From Idiomarina aquatica (GTDB taxonomy: Bacteria > Pseudomonadota > Gammaproteobacteria > Enterobacterales > Alteromonadaceae), in the NCBI RefSeq assembly GCF_004362895.1, contig NZ_SNXI01000021.1, forward strand, positions 1 through 36,696: a stretch of 36,696 nucleotides of DNA. The letters run 5' to 3'. The notes under the pieces are model-generated. The model ran no database searches. It was not told where the DNA came from and saw only the letters and a program-made list of their open reading frames with translations. Position numbers and translations under genes: made by a program. Of this stretch, positions 1 through 7,342 are shown in pieces (positions within the stretch are counted from its first letter, which is position 1; the number at the start of each line of letters is the position of its first letter).

Positions 1-16
1 ACTTTGCTTTGCTCAT
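1..16 (-). CDS. transposase N-terminus, partial (runs off window)
   Basis: Only the first five codons (MSKAK) are inside the window, starting at base 16 on the minus strand. The call rests on position: the ATG lies about 81 bp inside an IS903-like terminal repeat, the usual distance for the transposase start in that group. Nothing of the catalytic domain is visible, so the identification is an inference from the IS end alone. Confidence 0.4.
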
Positions 17-97
17 TGCAGTGTCCAGTATCAGCGTGGGTTCGGTGATCTGATCAACGCTAACCGGGAAAGTTCCCTATTTATTCAACAAGGCCCC
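1..97 (-). mobile_element. end of an IS5-family (IS903-like) insertion sequence, partial
   Basis: Read on the minus strand, the sequence from base 97 leftward starts GGGGCCTTGTTGAATAAAT. This closely resembles the terminal inverted repeats of IS903-group IS5 elements, as remembered. An ATG follows about 81 bp inside the end (14-16) and opens a reading frame beginning MSKAK, which fits the short leader before an IS5-type transposase. The element interrupts the RND pump gene and runs off the left edge of the window, so the second end and the target duplication cannot be seen. The exact boundary (95-105) is uncertain because the target sequence is unknown. Confidence 0.65.
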
Positions 98-552
98 AAT
101 GTTCCCTTACTGGCATCAGGAGAAAAAAGGACTGGAACCATCAAAATATTGGTGGACTGAGATTGCACTTGCACACCCAAATCGCGAACAATTTGCGGTA
201 GCGTCGAAATAGCCGCTTGCACTCTATTGTTAATATTGATTTCTGCTTGATCGGGGTCGGTGCCCATGGCAAACGAAACCGTTATTTGGAGCATGCCTGA
301 ATCGGTACTGGTTGATTCCATGTAAATCATGTCATCAACACCGTTTATCTCTTGCTCCAACGGCGCTGCTACAGACTCAGCAATTACATCTGCGCTAGCT
401 CCCGGATAAGTAGCACTTACGACTACTTGTGGCGGCACAACATTCGGGTATTGTTCAATCGGTAACGCCCGCAGCGCTACGATGCCAATTAGTACAATAA
501 AGATGGAAATCACTGAGGAAAAAAGCGGACGGTCAATAAAAAATCTAAACAT
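85..552 (-). pseudogene. RND multidrug efflux pump (AcrB/MexF-like), 5' fragment cut by IS
   Basis: The first 150 or so residues are a clear HAE1-family RND inner-membrane pump: [19 protein letters not shown] forms the first membrane helix, followed by the periplasmic porter start ([36 protein letters not shown]) and [17 protein letters not shown]. An intact pump is about 1040 residues. Here the frame continues only nine or ten codons past SPD and then enters the IS903-like end, stopping at 85-87. The gene begins 3 bp after the stop of the adaptor gene, with an AGGAG ribosome site, so it was the second structural gene of the efflux operon. As it stands the transporter cannot be made. The rest of the gene may lie beyond the IS to the left of the window. 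Confidence 0.85.
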
Positions 553-555
553 AGA

Positions 556-1692
556 TTACTCCTGCTCATCTGCATTAGTTGGGTCAACAGTTGCCCCGTC
601 CGACAGAGCTACATGTCCGTTTATTACAAGTTGCTCACCTTCATGCAATCCATTAGTAATCACTTGTTGGCCATCAATTTCCGGGCCTAACTCAACCTGT
701 CGCTGATCTGCCTTGGCATCATTGATAATATACACGAATGGCCCGTCAGGACCCTGACTGACTGAGGCAGGATCAATTAAAAATGCTTCGTCGTAATGTT
801 CTAATAGCACCCGAACACGAACTAACTGACCAGGCATTAACAAATTATCTGGGTTAATAAATTCAGCGCGCATGACAACACTTGCCGATTCTTCGTTAAC
901 TCGGTTTGCTACAAAATTAATTTTGCCTGATTGCTCGTATTCGCGTCCATCTGGCATTATGAGCCAAGCTTTTTGGTAAGCATCGATTTCTGGGGCTTGA
1001 TGCATCCGCCAGCGGCGGGTTGTCGCATCCGCTTCCGGTAATGAGAAATGAGCGTCTATCGGATCGACTTGTGTAATGCGAGTTAAAATCGTCCCTTCAT
1101 CGACTAAATTACCCTCAGATAGTGATTCAATACCTGACATTCCAGCTACTGGTGCTTTGACTTGCGTATAGCGCAAATTGCGTTCTGCGTCGGCCAAGGA
1201 TGACTGTGCTTGCGTAACCCGCGCAGCGGCAGCCTTACTATTACTTTCGGCTTGCTCATATTCGCGACGACTGGTTGCGTCTTGATCGTAAAGTTCTTGA
1301 ATGCGTTGCCATTCGCTTTGTGCTTGTTTATTCGCTGCGGTAGCATCGACTAGGTCTGCGCGTGCGGAATCCACCAGAATTTGATAGGGTTCAGGGTCGA
1401 TCTGGAATAGAGCTTGCCCTTGCTCAACTGCATCTCCTTCAATAAATCGGCGTTCCATCAGAATACCGGAAACTTGGGCACGAACGTCCACTTCACGCGC
1501 CCCACGCAAACGTGCAGCAAAGTGACCGAAATGTTTAATGTTTTCAGCTTTAACGGTAGTTATGGTTACCGGAACCGGCGGCCGTTCTTTATTCTGCTCA
1601 CCTGGCTCTCCGCTACATGCGGTTAATAAGCTTAAACAAAGCAGTACAGTGGCTGGCCATGCTAAGCTCCGTTGTGTAAGTAATGCTTTCAT
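556..1692 (-). CDS. RND efflux periplasmic adaptor (membrane fusion protein) lipoprotein
   Basis: 378 residues, typical for AcrA/MexE-type adaptors, which link an RND pump to an outer-membrane channel. The N-terminus is a lipoprotein signal (lipobox LTAC, lipidated Cys26). Next come a barrel-sandwich half (VDVRAQVSGILMERRFIEGD), a long alpha-helical hairpin (about 95-170, rich in Ala, Gln, Glu and Arg), the second lipoyl half (RNLRYTQVKAPVAGMSG) and beta-barrel and membrane-proximal domains to the end. GGAG lies 8 bp before the ATG. It sits between its tetR gene and the pump gene. Because the pump is interrupted, this adaptor is probably an orphan unless another RND pump can use it. The family is certain; the substrate is not predictable. 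Confidence 0.93.
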   Translation of the reverse strand: MKALLTQRSLAWPATVLLCLSLLTACSGEPGEQNKERPPVPVTITTVKAENIKHFGHFAARLRGAREVDVRAQVSGILMERRFIEGDAVEQGQALFQIDPEPYQILVDSARADLVDATAANKQAQSEWQRIQELYDQDATSRREYEQAESNSKAAAARVTQAQSSLADAERNLRYTQVKAPVAGMSGIESLSEGNLVDEGTILTRITQVDPIDAHFSLPEADATTRRWRMHQAPEIDAYQKAWLIMPDGREYEQSGKINFVANRVNEESASVVMRAEFINPDNLLMPGQLVRVRVLLEHYDEAFLIDPASVSQGPDGPFVYIINDAKADQRQVELGPEIDGQQVITNGLHEGEQLVINGHVALSDGATVDPTNADEQE

Positions 1693-1718
1693 TTATGTAC
1701 TCCATTTTCTCATTATGC

Positions 1719-2354
1719 TTATCGAACCACGATGTCATTCAGTGGATGCAGCAAGATGCCTTGTGTATATACTTGAAATAGAGTTGCAACCCTTTGTTCA
1801 ACAGATCGCTGTTGCGGTAATGGCTTGGGCATCATTGCCGCTCCGTGCATCATGTATGAGCAAATATTCATTAGCTCCTCTACTTCAATGTTCCTGCATT
1901 CATAGCGATCCGCTACTTCGTGAAACAACTCCAACCACTTTTCGTGATTCTTTTTCATAAGACTTAAGTACGCAGATTCCGCTTGGTCTCGGAATTCAGC
2001 CCGCTCTTGAGCAAACAGTTCAATAACTTCTGGGTTATCTTCAAAAAAATGGAGATACGCCAGCATTACTGCTTTTACTTTTTCCAGTGGGTCGTCGGCA
2101 CTATCTAGTGCCCATTCTCCATGTTGAGCCAGTGCATTTAAATGATGATCAATAGTGGCTCTGAATAACGTTTCCTTACTTGAGAAGCAGCGATATACCG
2201 TGCCTTTACCAACACCGGCTGTTTCTGCAATTGTTTGTATGTCAGTCAACTTGTAGCCGTGCTGCGAAAAAATTTGTGAGGCTGCCCTCAGAATCTCGGA
2301 TTGGCGTTCTTCAACCGTTTTATGTGTGCGTTTTTTCTTTTCGAGCCTATCCAA
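1719..2354 (-). CDS. TetR-family repressor of the efflux operon
   Basis: 211 residues. The N-terminal helix-turn-helix is clear (ILRAASQIFSQHGYKLTDI followed by IAETAGVGKGTVYRCF), with a helical ligand-binding C-terminus. The start is the TTG at 2352-2354: AAAGGGAGG lies 6 bp upstream, and no in-frame ATG or GTG is better placed. It is the first gene of the tetR-adaptor-pump operon, and the 22-bp perfect operator and consensus promoter immediately upstream suggest it represses itself and the efflux genes. Regulators in this position usually release DNA on binding a pump substrate; that role is inferred from context. Confidence 0.9.
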   Translation of the reverse strand: MDRLEKKKRTHKTVEERQSEILRAASQIFSQHGYKLTDIQTIAETAGVGKGTVYRCFSSKETLFRATIDHHLNALAQHGEWALDSADDPLEKVKAVMLAYLHFFEDNPEVIELFAQERAEFRDQAESAYLSLMKKNHEKWLELFHEVADRYECRNIEVEELMNICSYMMHGAAMMPKPLPQQRSVEQRVATLFQVYTQGILLHPLNDIVVR

Positions 2355-2372
2355 TTTATGCCTCCCTTTGAT

Positions 2373-2394
2373 ATGGACTGACCAGTCAGTCCAT
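2373..2394. promoter_or_regulatory. TetR operator, perfect inverted repeat
   Basis: Ten-base arms ATGGACTGAC and GTCAGTCCAT flank a 2-bp spacer with no mismatch. The site begins 1 bp downstream of the -10 box of the minus-strand promoter (2396-2423) and ends about 18 bp before the TTG start of the tetR gene, so it overlaps the likely transcription start. That is the expected position for autorepression by the adjacent TetR protein. Confidence 0.85.
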
Positions 2395-2395
2395 A

Positions 2396-2423
2396 ATTAT
2401 AAATAGCCAATATCGAATGTCAA
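2396..2423 (-). promoter_or_regulatory. sigma-70 promoter of the tetR-efflux operon
   Basis: On the minus strand, TTGACA (complement of 2418-2423) and TATAAT (complement of 2396-2401) are both full consensus and are separated by 16 bp. The operator lies directly downstream. A promoter this strong that must be held off by a repressor fits an inducible efflux operon. Confidence 0.85.
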
Positions 2424-2787
2424 TAAAAGTTTTTAGTAGGTATTTTTATCGAGCTTACGTCACAAATTAGACTTCCAAATATATCTCAGCGTTTGGCAAG
2501 CGCCGATAGGCTATGAGTTGTCGCTGTCTTAATAGCGACCGCGTTCGCGCTGGGTTGGCTGTGCTGACTGATCGAGGGCTCGCTCCATTTTACTGCTCGC
2601 TTGCAGGGGCAATCTGTCTATAAACACAGGATTAAACACCTCCTGAACATGCTTGTTTAAAGACCATTAGAGCAGCTATCAACAGGCTCGTTGCAATGGT
2701 GTTGAGCGAGTAGACCGATACCATTTCCTTTAGCTTAACAAAGTGTTGACTTTTAGTCGGTTAATCAACCAAAATCTTGAAACAACG

Positions 2788-2796
2788 TTATCCACA
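2788..2796 (+). promoter_or_regulatory. DnaA box (TTATCCACA)
   Basis: Exact match to the high-affinity DnaA box. A second copy with one mismatch (ATATCCACA, 2824-2832) follows 36 bp later in the same orientation, upstream of the thioesterase genes. Two boxes could mean DnaA-dependent transcription or a titration site. They are too few, and without a visible unwinding element, to call an origin. Confidence 0.45.
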
Positions 2797-2823
2797 AAAG
2801 AAGGCCTTGACAATGATTTATGA

Positions 2824-2832
2824 ATATCCACA
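2824..2832 (+). promoter_or_regulatory. DnaA-box-like site (ATATCCACA)
   Basis: Eight of nine bases match TTATCCACA, in the same orientation as the perfect box 36 bp upstream. It could be chance alone, and is noted because of the pairing. Confidence 0.3.
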
Positions 2833-2865
2833 AGCTCCCATAGCTTGTGTAGCTGCGGGAAATGT

Positions 2866-3375
2866 ATGTCGGGCTGGACAGAAGATCTGATGAACGAGCT
2901 TGAAGAAAGTCGGTGTAGCGACGCTGTGACGAAGGCGTGTCAGTTCACCGAACAGGTTCCTCACGTTAGGGATCTTGGCATACAGGTTATTTCGGTAGAC
3001 CGAGGGCAAGTCCGTCTGCGTATAACTCCGCAGTCATGGATGTTCGCGCAAGAAGATACAAAAGAAATCTGCACCAGCATACTTTATTCGCTGGCAGACT
3101 CCGCCGGAGGCTTGGCCGTAATTGCACGGGTAAGGGAGTTGATGCCCATTGCTACGCTGGATCTGCGCATGGATTATTTGCGTCCTGCCAATGGCGGCCT
3201 GTCCCTGTTGGCTGTGGCTACCTGTCGTCATTTAACAGACCAGATCGCGTTCATTGATTGCGATATTTTCTGCGAGGCTGATAGCGAGTTGTTAGCTACG
3301 GCAAAGGCCACCTTCATGAGAAACACTCATGGACAGCAATTCCACTCAGATGGATTAAAGAAGAACAGCGTATGA
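2866..3375 (+). CDS. hotdog-fold (PaaI-like) thioesterase, first of a pair
   Basis: 169 residues from the ATG at 2866, chosen because GGGA lies 5 bp upstream; an in-frame TTG at 2845 and an ATG at 2890 are alternatives. The pattern fits a single hotdog domain of the PaaI/YbgC-like acyl-CoA thioesterase group: a start motif around HVRDLGIQVISVDRGQVRLR, a central helix (CTSILYSLADSAGGLA) and late strands (LDLRMDYLRPANGG, AFIDCDIF). The usual HGG of the central helix is absent, so the catalytic residues differ from the canonical type or reside in the partner. Its stop overlaps the start of the next gene, so the two are co-translated and may form a heteromer. The substrate is unknown. Confidence 0.7.
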   Translation: MSGWTEDLMNELEESRCSDAVTKACQFTEQVPHVRDLGIQVISVDRGQVRLRITPQSWMFAQEDTKEICTSILYSLADSAGGLAVIARVRELMPIATLDLRMDYLRPANGGLSLLAVATCRHLTDQIAFIDCDIFCEADSELLATAKATFMRNTHGQQFHSDGLKKNSV

Positions 3376-3863
3376 GTAAGACAGATGATTTGGCACAACA
3401 AAGATCGCGCGCTGCAGAAAGTAGGGAGAAATGTGCTGACTGGAAAGCTCTGTTGGAGCGTATTCCCTACGCACAGCACCTTGGACTTCAGGTACAGTGC
3501 GGTGATGCAGTTGTATTGGTTTACTTGCCGTGTAATGAAACGCTGATTGGCAACTTCATGCTACCAGCCCTCCATGGCGGTGTAGTTGGAGCCCTGATTG
3601 AGCTCACCGCGCGGGTGGCTGCTCAAAGCCGGGATACAGAAAAACGTTGCCCACGTATCATCGACAGCCACATAAACTATCTTCGTTCCGCTAAGGCCCG
3701 ATCGACTTTCGCGCGCGCAGAAATTGTTCGGCAAGGCAGGCGGTCCAGCTTAGTTAGCGTGACCTGTTGGCAGGGCGAAGAAAGCAAACCGATCGCTAGC
3801 GGTCAAGTTCAGTTGTTACTCCCGACAATCGCCGCCGAACAAGAAGAACTTCATGACTCATAA
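3372..3863 (+). CDS. hotdog-fold (PaaI-like) thioesterase, second of a pair
   Basis: 163 residues. The PaaI-type central helix motif LHGGVVGALIELTARVAA is clear, after IPYAQHLGLQVQCGDAVVLV and before SHINYLRSAKARSTFARAEI. Members of this family hydrolyse acyl-CoA thioesters, often aryl-CoA dead-end products. The ATG overlaps the TGA of the preceding hotdog gene (ATGA), showing translational coupling. The pair probably works together, since only this subunit retains the HGG motif. The protein is likely cytoplasmic, with no signal sequence. The pathway cannot be deduced from the neighbours, although aldo/keto reductase and GST genes lie next door on the other strand. Confidence 0.8.
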   Translation: MSKTDDLAQQRSRAAESREKCADWKALLERIPYAQHLGLQVQCGDAVVLVYLPCNETLIGNFMLPALHGGVVGALIELTARVAAQSRDTEKRCPRIIDSHINYLRSAKARSTFARAEIVRQGRRSSLVSVTCWQGEESKPIASGQVQLLLPTIAAEQEELHDS

Positions 3864-3920
3864 GGGCTTCAGTCCTGAACACAGCGAATTCTAGTCGCTA
3901 ACGATTTCATCATTGAACGG

Positions 3921-3939
3921 CTGCGCCGCTAGGGCGCAG
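3921..3939. terminator. hairpin between convergent genes
   Basis: CTGCGCC (3921-3927) pairs perfectly with GGCGCAG (3933-3939) over a 5-nt loop. It lies between the stop of the thioesterase pair and the convergent stop of the aldo/keto reductase gene, a natural place for a terminator. No T-run follows on either strand, so intrinsic termination would be weak. Confidence 0.4.
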
Positions 3940-3969
3940 AGAATTGTGTGCAGAGGATCACCATCGAAT

Positions 3970-5052
3970 TCAGAACTTAGAAGAATTTCGGTACCCGGCC
4001 ATCATTTCCATCATCCAGCCCGGGTACTCCTCCGGTATACGACTCACCTCGTCCAGAGCTTTACGCTCGTCATCAGAGAATCGGATCTGTGCTGCCCGGA
4101 TATTGGCTTTCAGCTGCTCTGGTCGCTTGGCACCAACGATAATACTGGAGACAGACTCTTGGTGAAGTAACCAGGCTAGTGCAATTTGAGCCACACTGAC
4201 CGGTTCTCCGTCAATCTGCTTTCCGTCGGCCACCTCACGCATTACTTTTATAATGTCTCTGCCCCGTTCACGGTTAACTGGAGGAAAATCGAATTTGGCA
4301 CGACGGTTCTCCTCGGACACGTCAGGACCCTCGTATTTGCCGGAAAGATAACCACCGGCTAGTGGACTCCACACCATCAACCCTACCTTTTCCGACGATA
4401 GCATGGGGATAACTTCCCGCTCCAGCTCGCGGCCAACTAGGGTATAGTAGGCCTGCAGCGAAGTCACTGGGCACAGATTTCGGGCCTGGCTAATACCGAT
4501 GGCCTTCATGACCTGCCAAGCGGCCCAGTTGGACAAGCCTACATAACGCACATACCCCTGTTGTACCAGGGTGTTGAGTGCCTCCAGCGTTTCTTCGATT
4601 GGAGTGGCCGGATCAAAGCCATGGATCTGGTATAAGTCGATATAGTCAGTTTGCAAACGACTTAGGCTTGCCTTGCACTCGTTCATGATGTGGCCACGGG
4701 ACGCTCCACGGGCATTGGGCCCCTCGCCCATAGGGCCGAGCACCTTGGTCGCCAAAACGACATCCTCTCGGCGAACACCGAGGTTTTTCAAGGATTGCCC
4801 GACGATAAGCTCACTAGCGCCGAGACCATAAATGTTAGCCGTATCGATGAAGTTGATGCCGGCCTGCAGGGCTATTCTTACAAGCTCGTCAGCTTGCTCC
4901 TGCCGCAGTTGCCCAATTAGACCCCAAATATCTTCGTCACCACCAAAGGTCATGGTTCCAAGACAGAGTTCAGAGACCATCAATCCGGAGTTTCCGAGAG
5001 CTCTGTAGCGTATATGATTTTGTTCGAAGTTCGGTATTTTATCAGTGGTCAT
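3970..5052 (-). CDS. aldo/keto reductase
   Basis: 360 residues, the size of YajO/Tas-like members of the AKR superfamily, which reduce aldehydes or ketones with NADPH in a TIM barrel. The catalytic tetrad is visible: Asp70 and Tyr75 (INFIDTANIYG), Lys103 (LATKV) and His144 (YQIHGFD). The cofactor-binding end (SVSSIIVGAKRPEQLKANI) is also present. The start is the ATG at 5050-5052 with GAGGTG 5 bp upstream. It is the last gene of the GST-cupin-tetR-AKR operon, 75 bp after the tetR stop, with a hairpin in the gap. The context suggests stress or xenobiotic carbonyl detoxification; the specific substrate is unknown. Confidence 0.92.
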   Translation of the reverse strand: MTTDKIPNFEQNHIRYRALGNSGLMVSELCLGTMTFGGDEDIWGLIGQLRQEQADELVRIALQAGINFIDTANIYGLGASELIVGQSLKNLGVRREDVVLATKVLGPMGEGPNARGASRGHIMNECKASLSRLQTDYIDLYQIHGFDPATPIEETLEALNTLVQQGYVRYVGLSNWAAWQVMKAIGISQARNLCPVTSLQAYYTLVGRELEREVIPMLSSEKVGLMVWSPLAGGYLSGKYEGPDVSEENRRAKFDFPPVNRERGRDIIKVMREVADGKQIDGEPVSVAQIALAWLLHQESVSSIIVGAKRPEQLKANIRAAQIRFSDDERKALDEVSRIPEEYPGWMMEMMAGYRNSSKF

Positions 5053-5080
5053 GTTACACCTCTTTATAACAGGTTAATGT

Positions 5081-5103
5081 CCCGACTTATTGTCGGGTCT
5101 TTT
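5081..5103 (+). terminator. terminator-like hairpin, plus-strand sense
   Basis: CCCGAC (5081-5086) pairs with GTCGGG (5092-5097) around a 5-nt loop and is followed by TCTTTT on the plus strand. It stands between the tetR and aldo/keto reductase genes, which are both on the minus strand. It could block antisense transcription, or in the minus-strand transcript act as a processing or partial-termination structure. Confidence 0.45.
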
Positions 5104-5127
5104 CATTAGAACTCAGATGTCAATCAA

Positions 5128-5712
5128 TTATTCTTTCCGAGCACTTTGTCGGCATCTACCCAGCAACATTTGTATTGCAGCATCAAACGGCGCCGTGTCT
5201 TGTGCTGTGCGAGCCGCTAGGTGAGCTCCTTCCAACATTGCTAATGTCGCACAGGCTTCTTCTTCGGGAGCAGTAATGAGCGAAATGGACCTGTCTTTCA
5301 GACCCAGTTCAAAATTGCTTTTAATCCATTTCAGCAGCATTGCTCGAACCGCACCAACCCGTATCACAACCTTTTCGGAAATGCGTTCTCGGCATATTGA
5401 AAACGCAACGCAAAGGCAGACAGTTTGGCCTCCATTCAGTGCCTCTCGGTATAATCTGATGAGAGCCATCAGACGTTCGTCAGCGCTAAGATGGTCGTTC
5501 TCTATTTCAGCTAGGCGTTCTTTCAAACTGGTGTGATACCGAGCGATCAGATGATCGGATAGATCCGCCTTAGTCGGAAAATGATAATGAATGGAAGCCT
5601 TTCTAATGCCAACGGCTACAGCAAGATCGGCATAGCTAAACCCATCAAAGCTCCTTGACCGAGCGTTGTACTCTGCGATGTCAAGCAGGGTTGTTCTTGT
5701 ATCACGGTTCAT
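5128..5712 (-). CDS. TetR-family regulator of the GST-cupin-AKR operon
   Basis: 194 residues with an N-terminal TetR helix-turn-helix (FSYADLAVAVGIRKASIHYHF) and a helical C-terminal ligand domain ending LEGAHLAARTAQDTAPFDAA. The ATG at 5710-5712 lacks an obvious ribosome site, so translation may depend on coupling to the cupin gene 44 bp upstream. It lies inside the operon it probably controls: an inverted repeat suited to a TetR dimer sits just after the operon promoter (7134-7151). The sequence resembles regulators of electrophile and aldehyde response genes, but the ligand is not inferable. Confidence 0.88.
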   Translation of the reverse strand: MNRDTRTTLLDIAEYNARSRSFDGFSYADLAVAVGIRKASIHYHFPTKADLSDHLIARYHTSLKERLAEIENDHLSADERLMALIRLYREALNGGQTVCLCVAFSICRERISEKVVIRVGAVRAMLLKWIKSNFELGLKDRSISLITAPEEEACATLAMLEGAHLAARTAQDTAPFDAAIQMLLGRCRQSARKE

Positions 5713-5756
5713 AAATATCTAATGGTTGATGTAGTTAGTGTTTAGGCCCCGGTCAA

Positions 5757-6425
5757 TTACACCTCGGGGGCCCTGACAAACCGAAGGTGCCCAGTCTTCA
5801 TCCAGATTTTCGCCCCAAGGCCCCCAGCTTTTGCTGACAACGCTTCTCCCTCGGGTAGGCGCAGCCAAGCATTCTTACTCAATATATCATCGTTTATCAT
5901 GACTTCGCCGTCCAGTATTAGCATCTCAATCCCGCCGACTGCGTTAGAATTCAAAGTAGCGCCGGAGTCAAGCTTGTGGAATGTCACCGCTTCTCGCCCG
6001 TCCTCATGTAGGAGCGAGGTGGCAACCCCCTCCACTGACGCATTCAGTTCCGCTTCCATGTTTTTTTTGAATTGATTTCGATCCTCAGGATCGAACTGCC
6101 AGAGCTTGACAAAAATTGTACAGCCCTCGGCAGAGCCGGGCACATGAGATGTCGTCGGAGGATTCCGCACATAGGTTCCCGTGGGATAATCCCCGTGCTC
6201 GTCCTGAAACACCCCGTCAAGTACGATGAATTCCTCGCCACCATCGTGAGTATGCGCAGAGAACTGGCTGCCTGGCGCATAACGCACAATACTGGTGGCA
6301 CGAGCCACCTCGTCACCGATGCGATCCAACATTCTACGCTCGACCCCCTTCACTGGCGAAGGACGCCATAGCAGCTGGTCGGTATCAATAACTACGGATT
6401 TTGTGAAATCTGCATTTATTTCCAT
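5757..6425 (-). CDS. ChrR-like double-cupin protein
   Basis: 222 residues from the ATG at 6423-6425, which has AAGGA about 7 bp upstream; a TTG 30 bp earlier is a poorer start. The first cupin motif is well formed: [20 protein letters not shown] gives the metal-binding His-x-His and Glu. A second, less conserved cupin half fills residues 130-222 ([21 protein letters not shown]). This matches the C-terminal cupin of the ChrR anti-sigma factor, here without the zinc-binding anti-sigma domain, as in stand-alone ChrR-like enzymes. It lies between the GST and tetR genes in one operon. A metal-dependent role in oxidative or electrophile stress is plausible but not shown. Confidence 0.82.
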   Translation of the reverse strand: MEINADFTKSVVIDTDQLLWRPSPVKGVERRMLDRIGDEVARATSIVRYAPGSQFSAHTHDGGEEFIVLDGVFQDEHGDYPTGTYVRNPPTTSHVPGSAEGCTIFVKLWQFDPEDRNQFKKNMEAELNASVEGVATSLLHEDGREAVTFHKLDSGATLNSNAVGGIEMLILDGEVMINDDILSKNAWLRLPEGEALSAKAGGLGAKIWMKTGHLRFVRAPEV

Positions 6426-6472
6426 GCTGTGTCCTTTTGTTAATTTGTCTGACAAGCCATAAGATACAAATA

Positions 6473-7093
6473 TCAGCCATTAATCGACGGTCGGGCCGCT
6501 ACCCGGTCACGCCAGGCCCTAAGAGCGCGTAGGTTCTCGGGAATTTCAACCTTGGCAAACTCCGCAAATGCTAGTCCAGCATAAGCTGTGATATCCGCTA
6601 CCGTGAAACGATTACCTGCGACAAAGTCACTTTCTGTGAGTACTCCGTCGAGATAGGTCATGGTCAACTGGGCGACCTCTTTCTGCTTACTACCCCAGTC
6701 AGGACATTGCCATGTCTCAAGATCGGGCCCTAGGCCCTGAGTTGCGTGGTGAAAATACGCGCCCACCGCATTCATCAATCCGGATTCAGCACGAATATTC
6801 ATCATCGCGATAACTGCACGCTCTTTAGATGACGTGCCTGTAAGGGATGGTCCGTCAAAGATACCGTCCAAGTATTCGGTTATAGCATTACAATGCGCAA
6901 TGCAGGTGCCATCGTCCAGCTCTAATAATGGTACGGTGGCATCAGGGTTTTTTGCCTTGAAAGCACTGGTTCTGTGTTCACCACCCATTACATCTACTGG
7001 GACAAATATCACTTTGTTGGTGGCACCTTTTTCCGCAAGGGCGATGCGAACGCGAAGTGGGTTCGGAAACCCTGTGGTTTCATAAATTTTCAT
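6473..7093 (-). CDS. glutathione S-transferase
   Basis: 206 residues from the ATG at 7091-7093 (AAAGGTG about 7 bp upstream). The frame extends upstream to 7195, but that stretch overlaps the promoter and is not coding. The N-terminal thioredoxin-like domain ([20 protein letters not shown], then [19 protein letters not shown] for glutathione binding) is followed by the all-helical C-terminal domain containing the conserved N-capping segment [11 protein letters not shown]. It is cytoplasmic and conjugates or isomerises electrophiles with glutathione. It is the first gene of the minus-strand operon running into the cupin, tetR and aldo/keto reductase genes. Confidence 0.92.
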   Translation of the reverse strand: MKIYETTGFPNPLRVRIALAEKGATNKVIFVPVDVMGGEHRTSAFKAKNPDATVPLLELDDGTCIAHCNAITEYLDGIFDGPSLTGTSSKERAVIAMMNIRAESGLMNAVGAYFHHATQGLGPDLETWQCPDWGSKQKEVAQLTMTYLDGVLTESDFVAGNRFTVADITAYAGLAFAEFAKVEIPENLRALRAWRDRVAARPSING

Positions 7094-7133
7094 TTGAACA
7101 CCTTTATTGATTAATAACCATTTGATGATTATT

Positions 7134-7151
7134 CTACCTTCTGATAGGTAG
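7134..7151. promoter_or_regulatory. operator-like inverted repeat before the GST operon
   Basis: CTACCT (7134-7139) and AGGTAG (7146-7151) are perfect arms around a 6-bp spacer. The site lies 14 bp downstream of the -10 box on the minus strand, at roughly +8 to +25 of the transcript. A repressor bound here would block the GST-cupin-tetR-AKR operon; the operon's own TetR protein is the obvious candidate. Confidence 0.7.
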
Positions 7152-7165
7152 TTAGACAAGAAGCT

Positions 7166-7195
7166 ATTATATTCTCTCGTTTTGGCTTCTTTCAA
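7166..7195 (-). promoter_or_regulatory. sigma-70 promoter of the GST operon
   Basis: On the minus strand, TTGAAA (complement of 7190-7195) and TATAAT (complement of 7166-7171) are separated by 18 bp. The transcript would have a leader of about 65 nt containing the 7134-7151 inverted repeat. Confidence 0.75.
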
Positions 7196-7260
7196 AGAGT
7201 CAAACGGAGTCCCACAGGCAATTTTGAGTTGAAGACCGTGTTGTAGTTGCTGCCGATCTA

Positions 7261-7290
7261 TTTACATACATTCACGTATGTATATATAAT
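7261..7290 (+). promoter_or_regulatory. promoter of the pagL-like gene with embedded inverted repeat
   Basis: TTTACA (7261-7266) and TATAAT (7285-7290) are separated by 18 bp. Between and partly over them lies a perfect 7-bp inverted repeat, TACATAC at 7263-7269 and GTATGTA at 7276-7282, spaced by 6 bp. The TACATACATT half-site resembles operators of AcrR-type TetR repressors, as remembered. A repressor here would sit between RNA polymerase contacts. Which regulator binds is not known. Confidence 0.7.
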
Positions 7291-7342
7291 TTCATTTCTG
7301 GTTTGGAATGCTCTGCCGGATTGTAGGCAAAGTGGAGGGTGC

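Larger units (their letters stand above)
2424..2865. other. gene-poor spacer
   Basis: About 440 bp with no convincing gene on either strand. It contains a small hairpin (GTCGCT at 2520-2525 with AGCGAC at 2534-2539), a CGCGTTCGCG palindrome at 2540-2549, and two DnaA-box-like sequences near the right end (2788-2796 and 2824-2832). The right end must also hold the promoter of the thioesterase pair. TTGACT at about 2752 and TTGACA at about 2809 could be -35 boxes, but neither has a good -10 partner. Confidence 0.6.

Noticed and set aside
7094-7195. N-terminal extension of the GST from a start at 7195
   Set aside because: The stretch contains the -10 and -35 boxes and operator, and GST homology starts at MKIYETTG.
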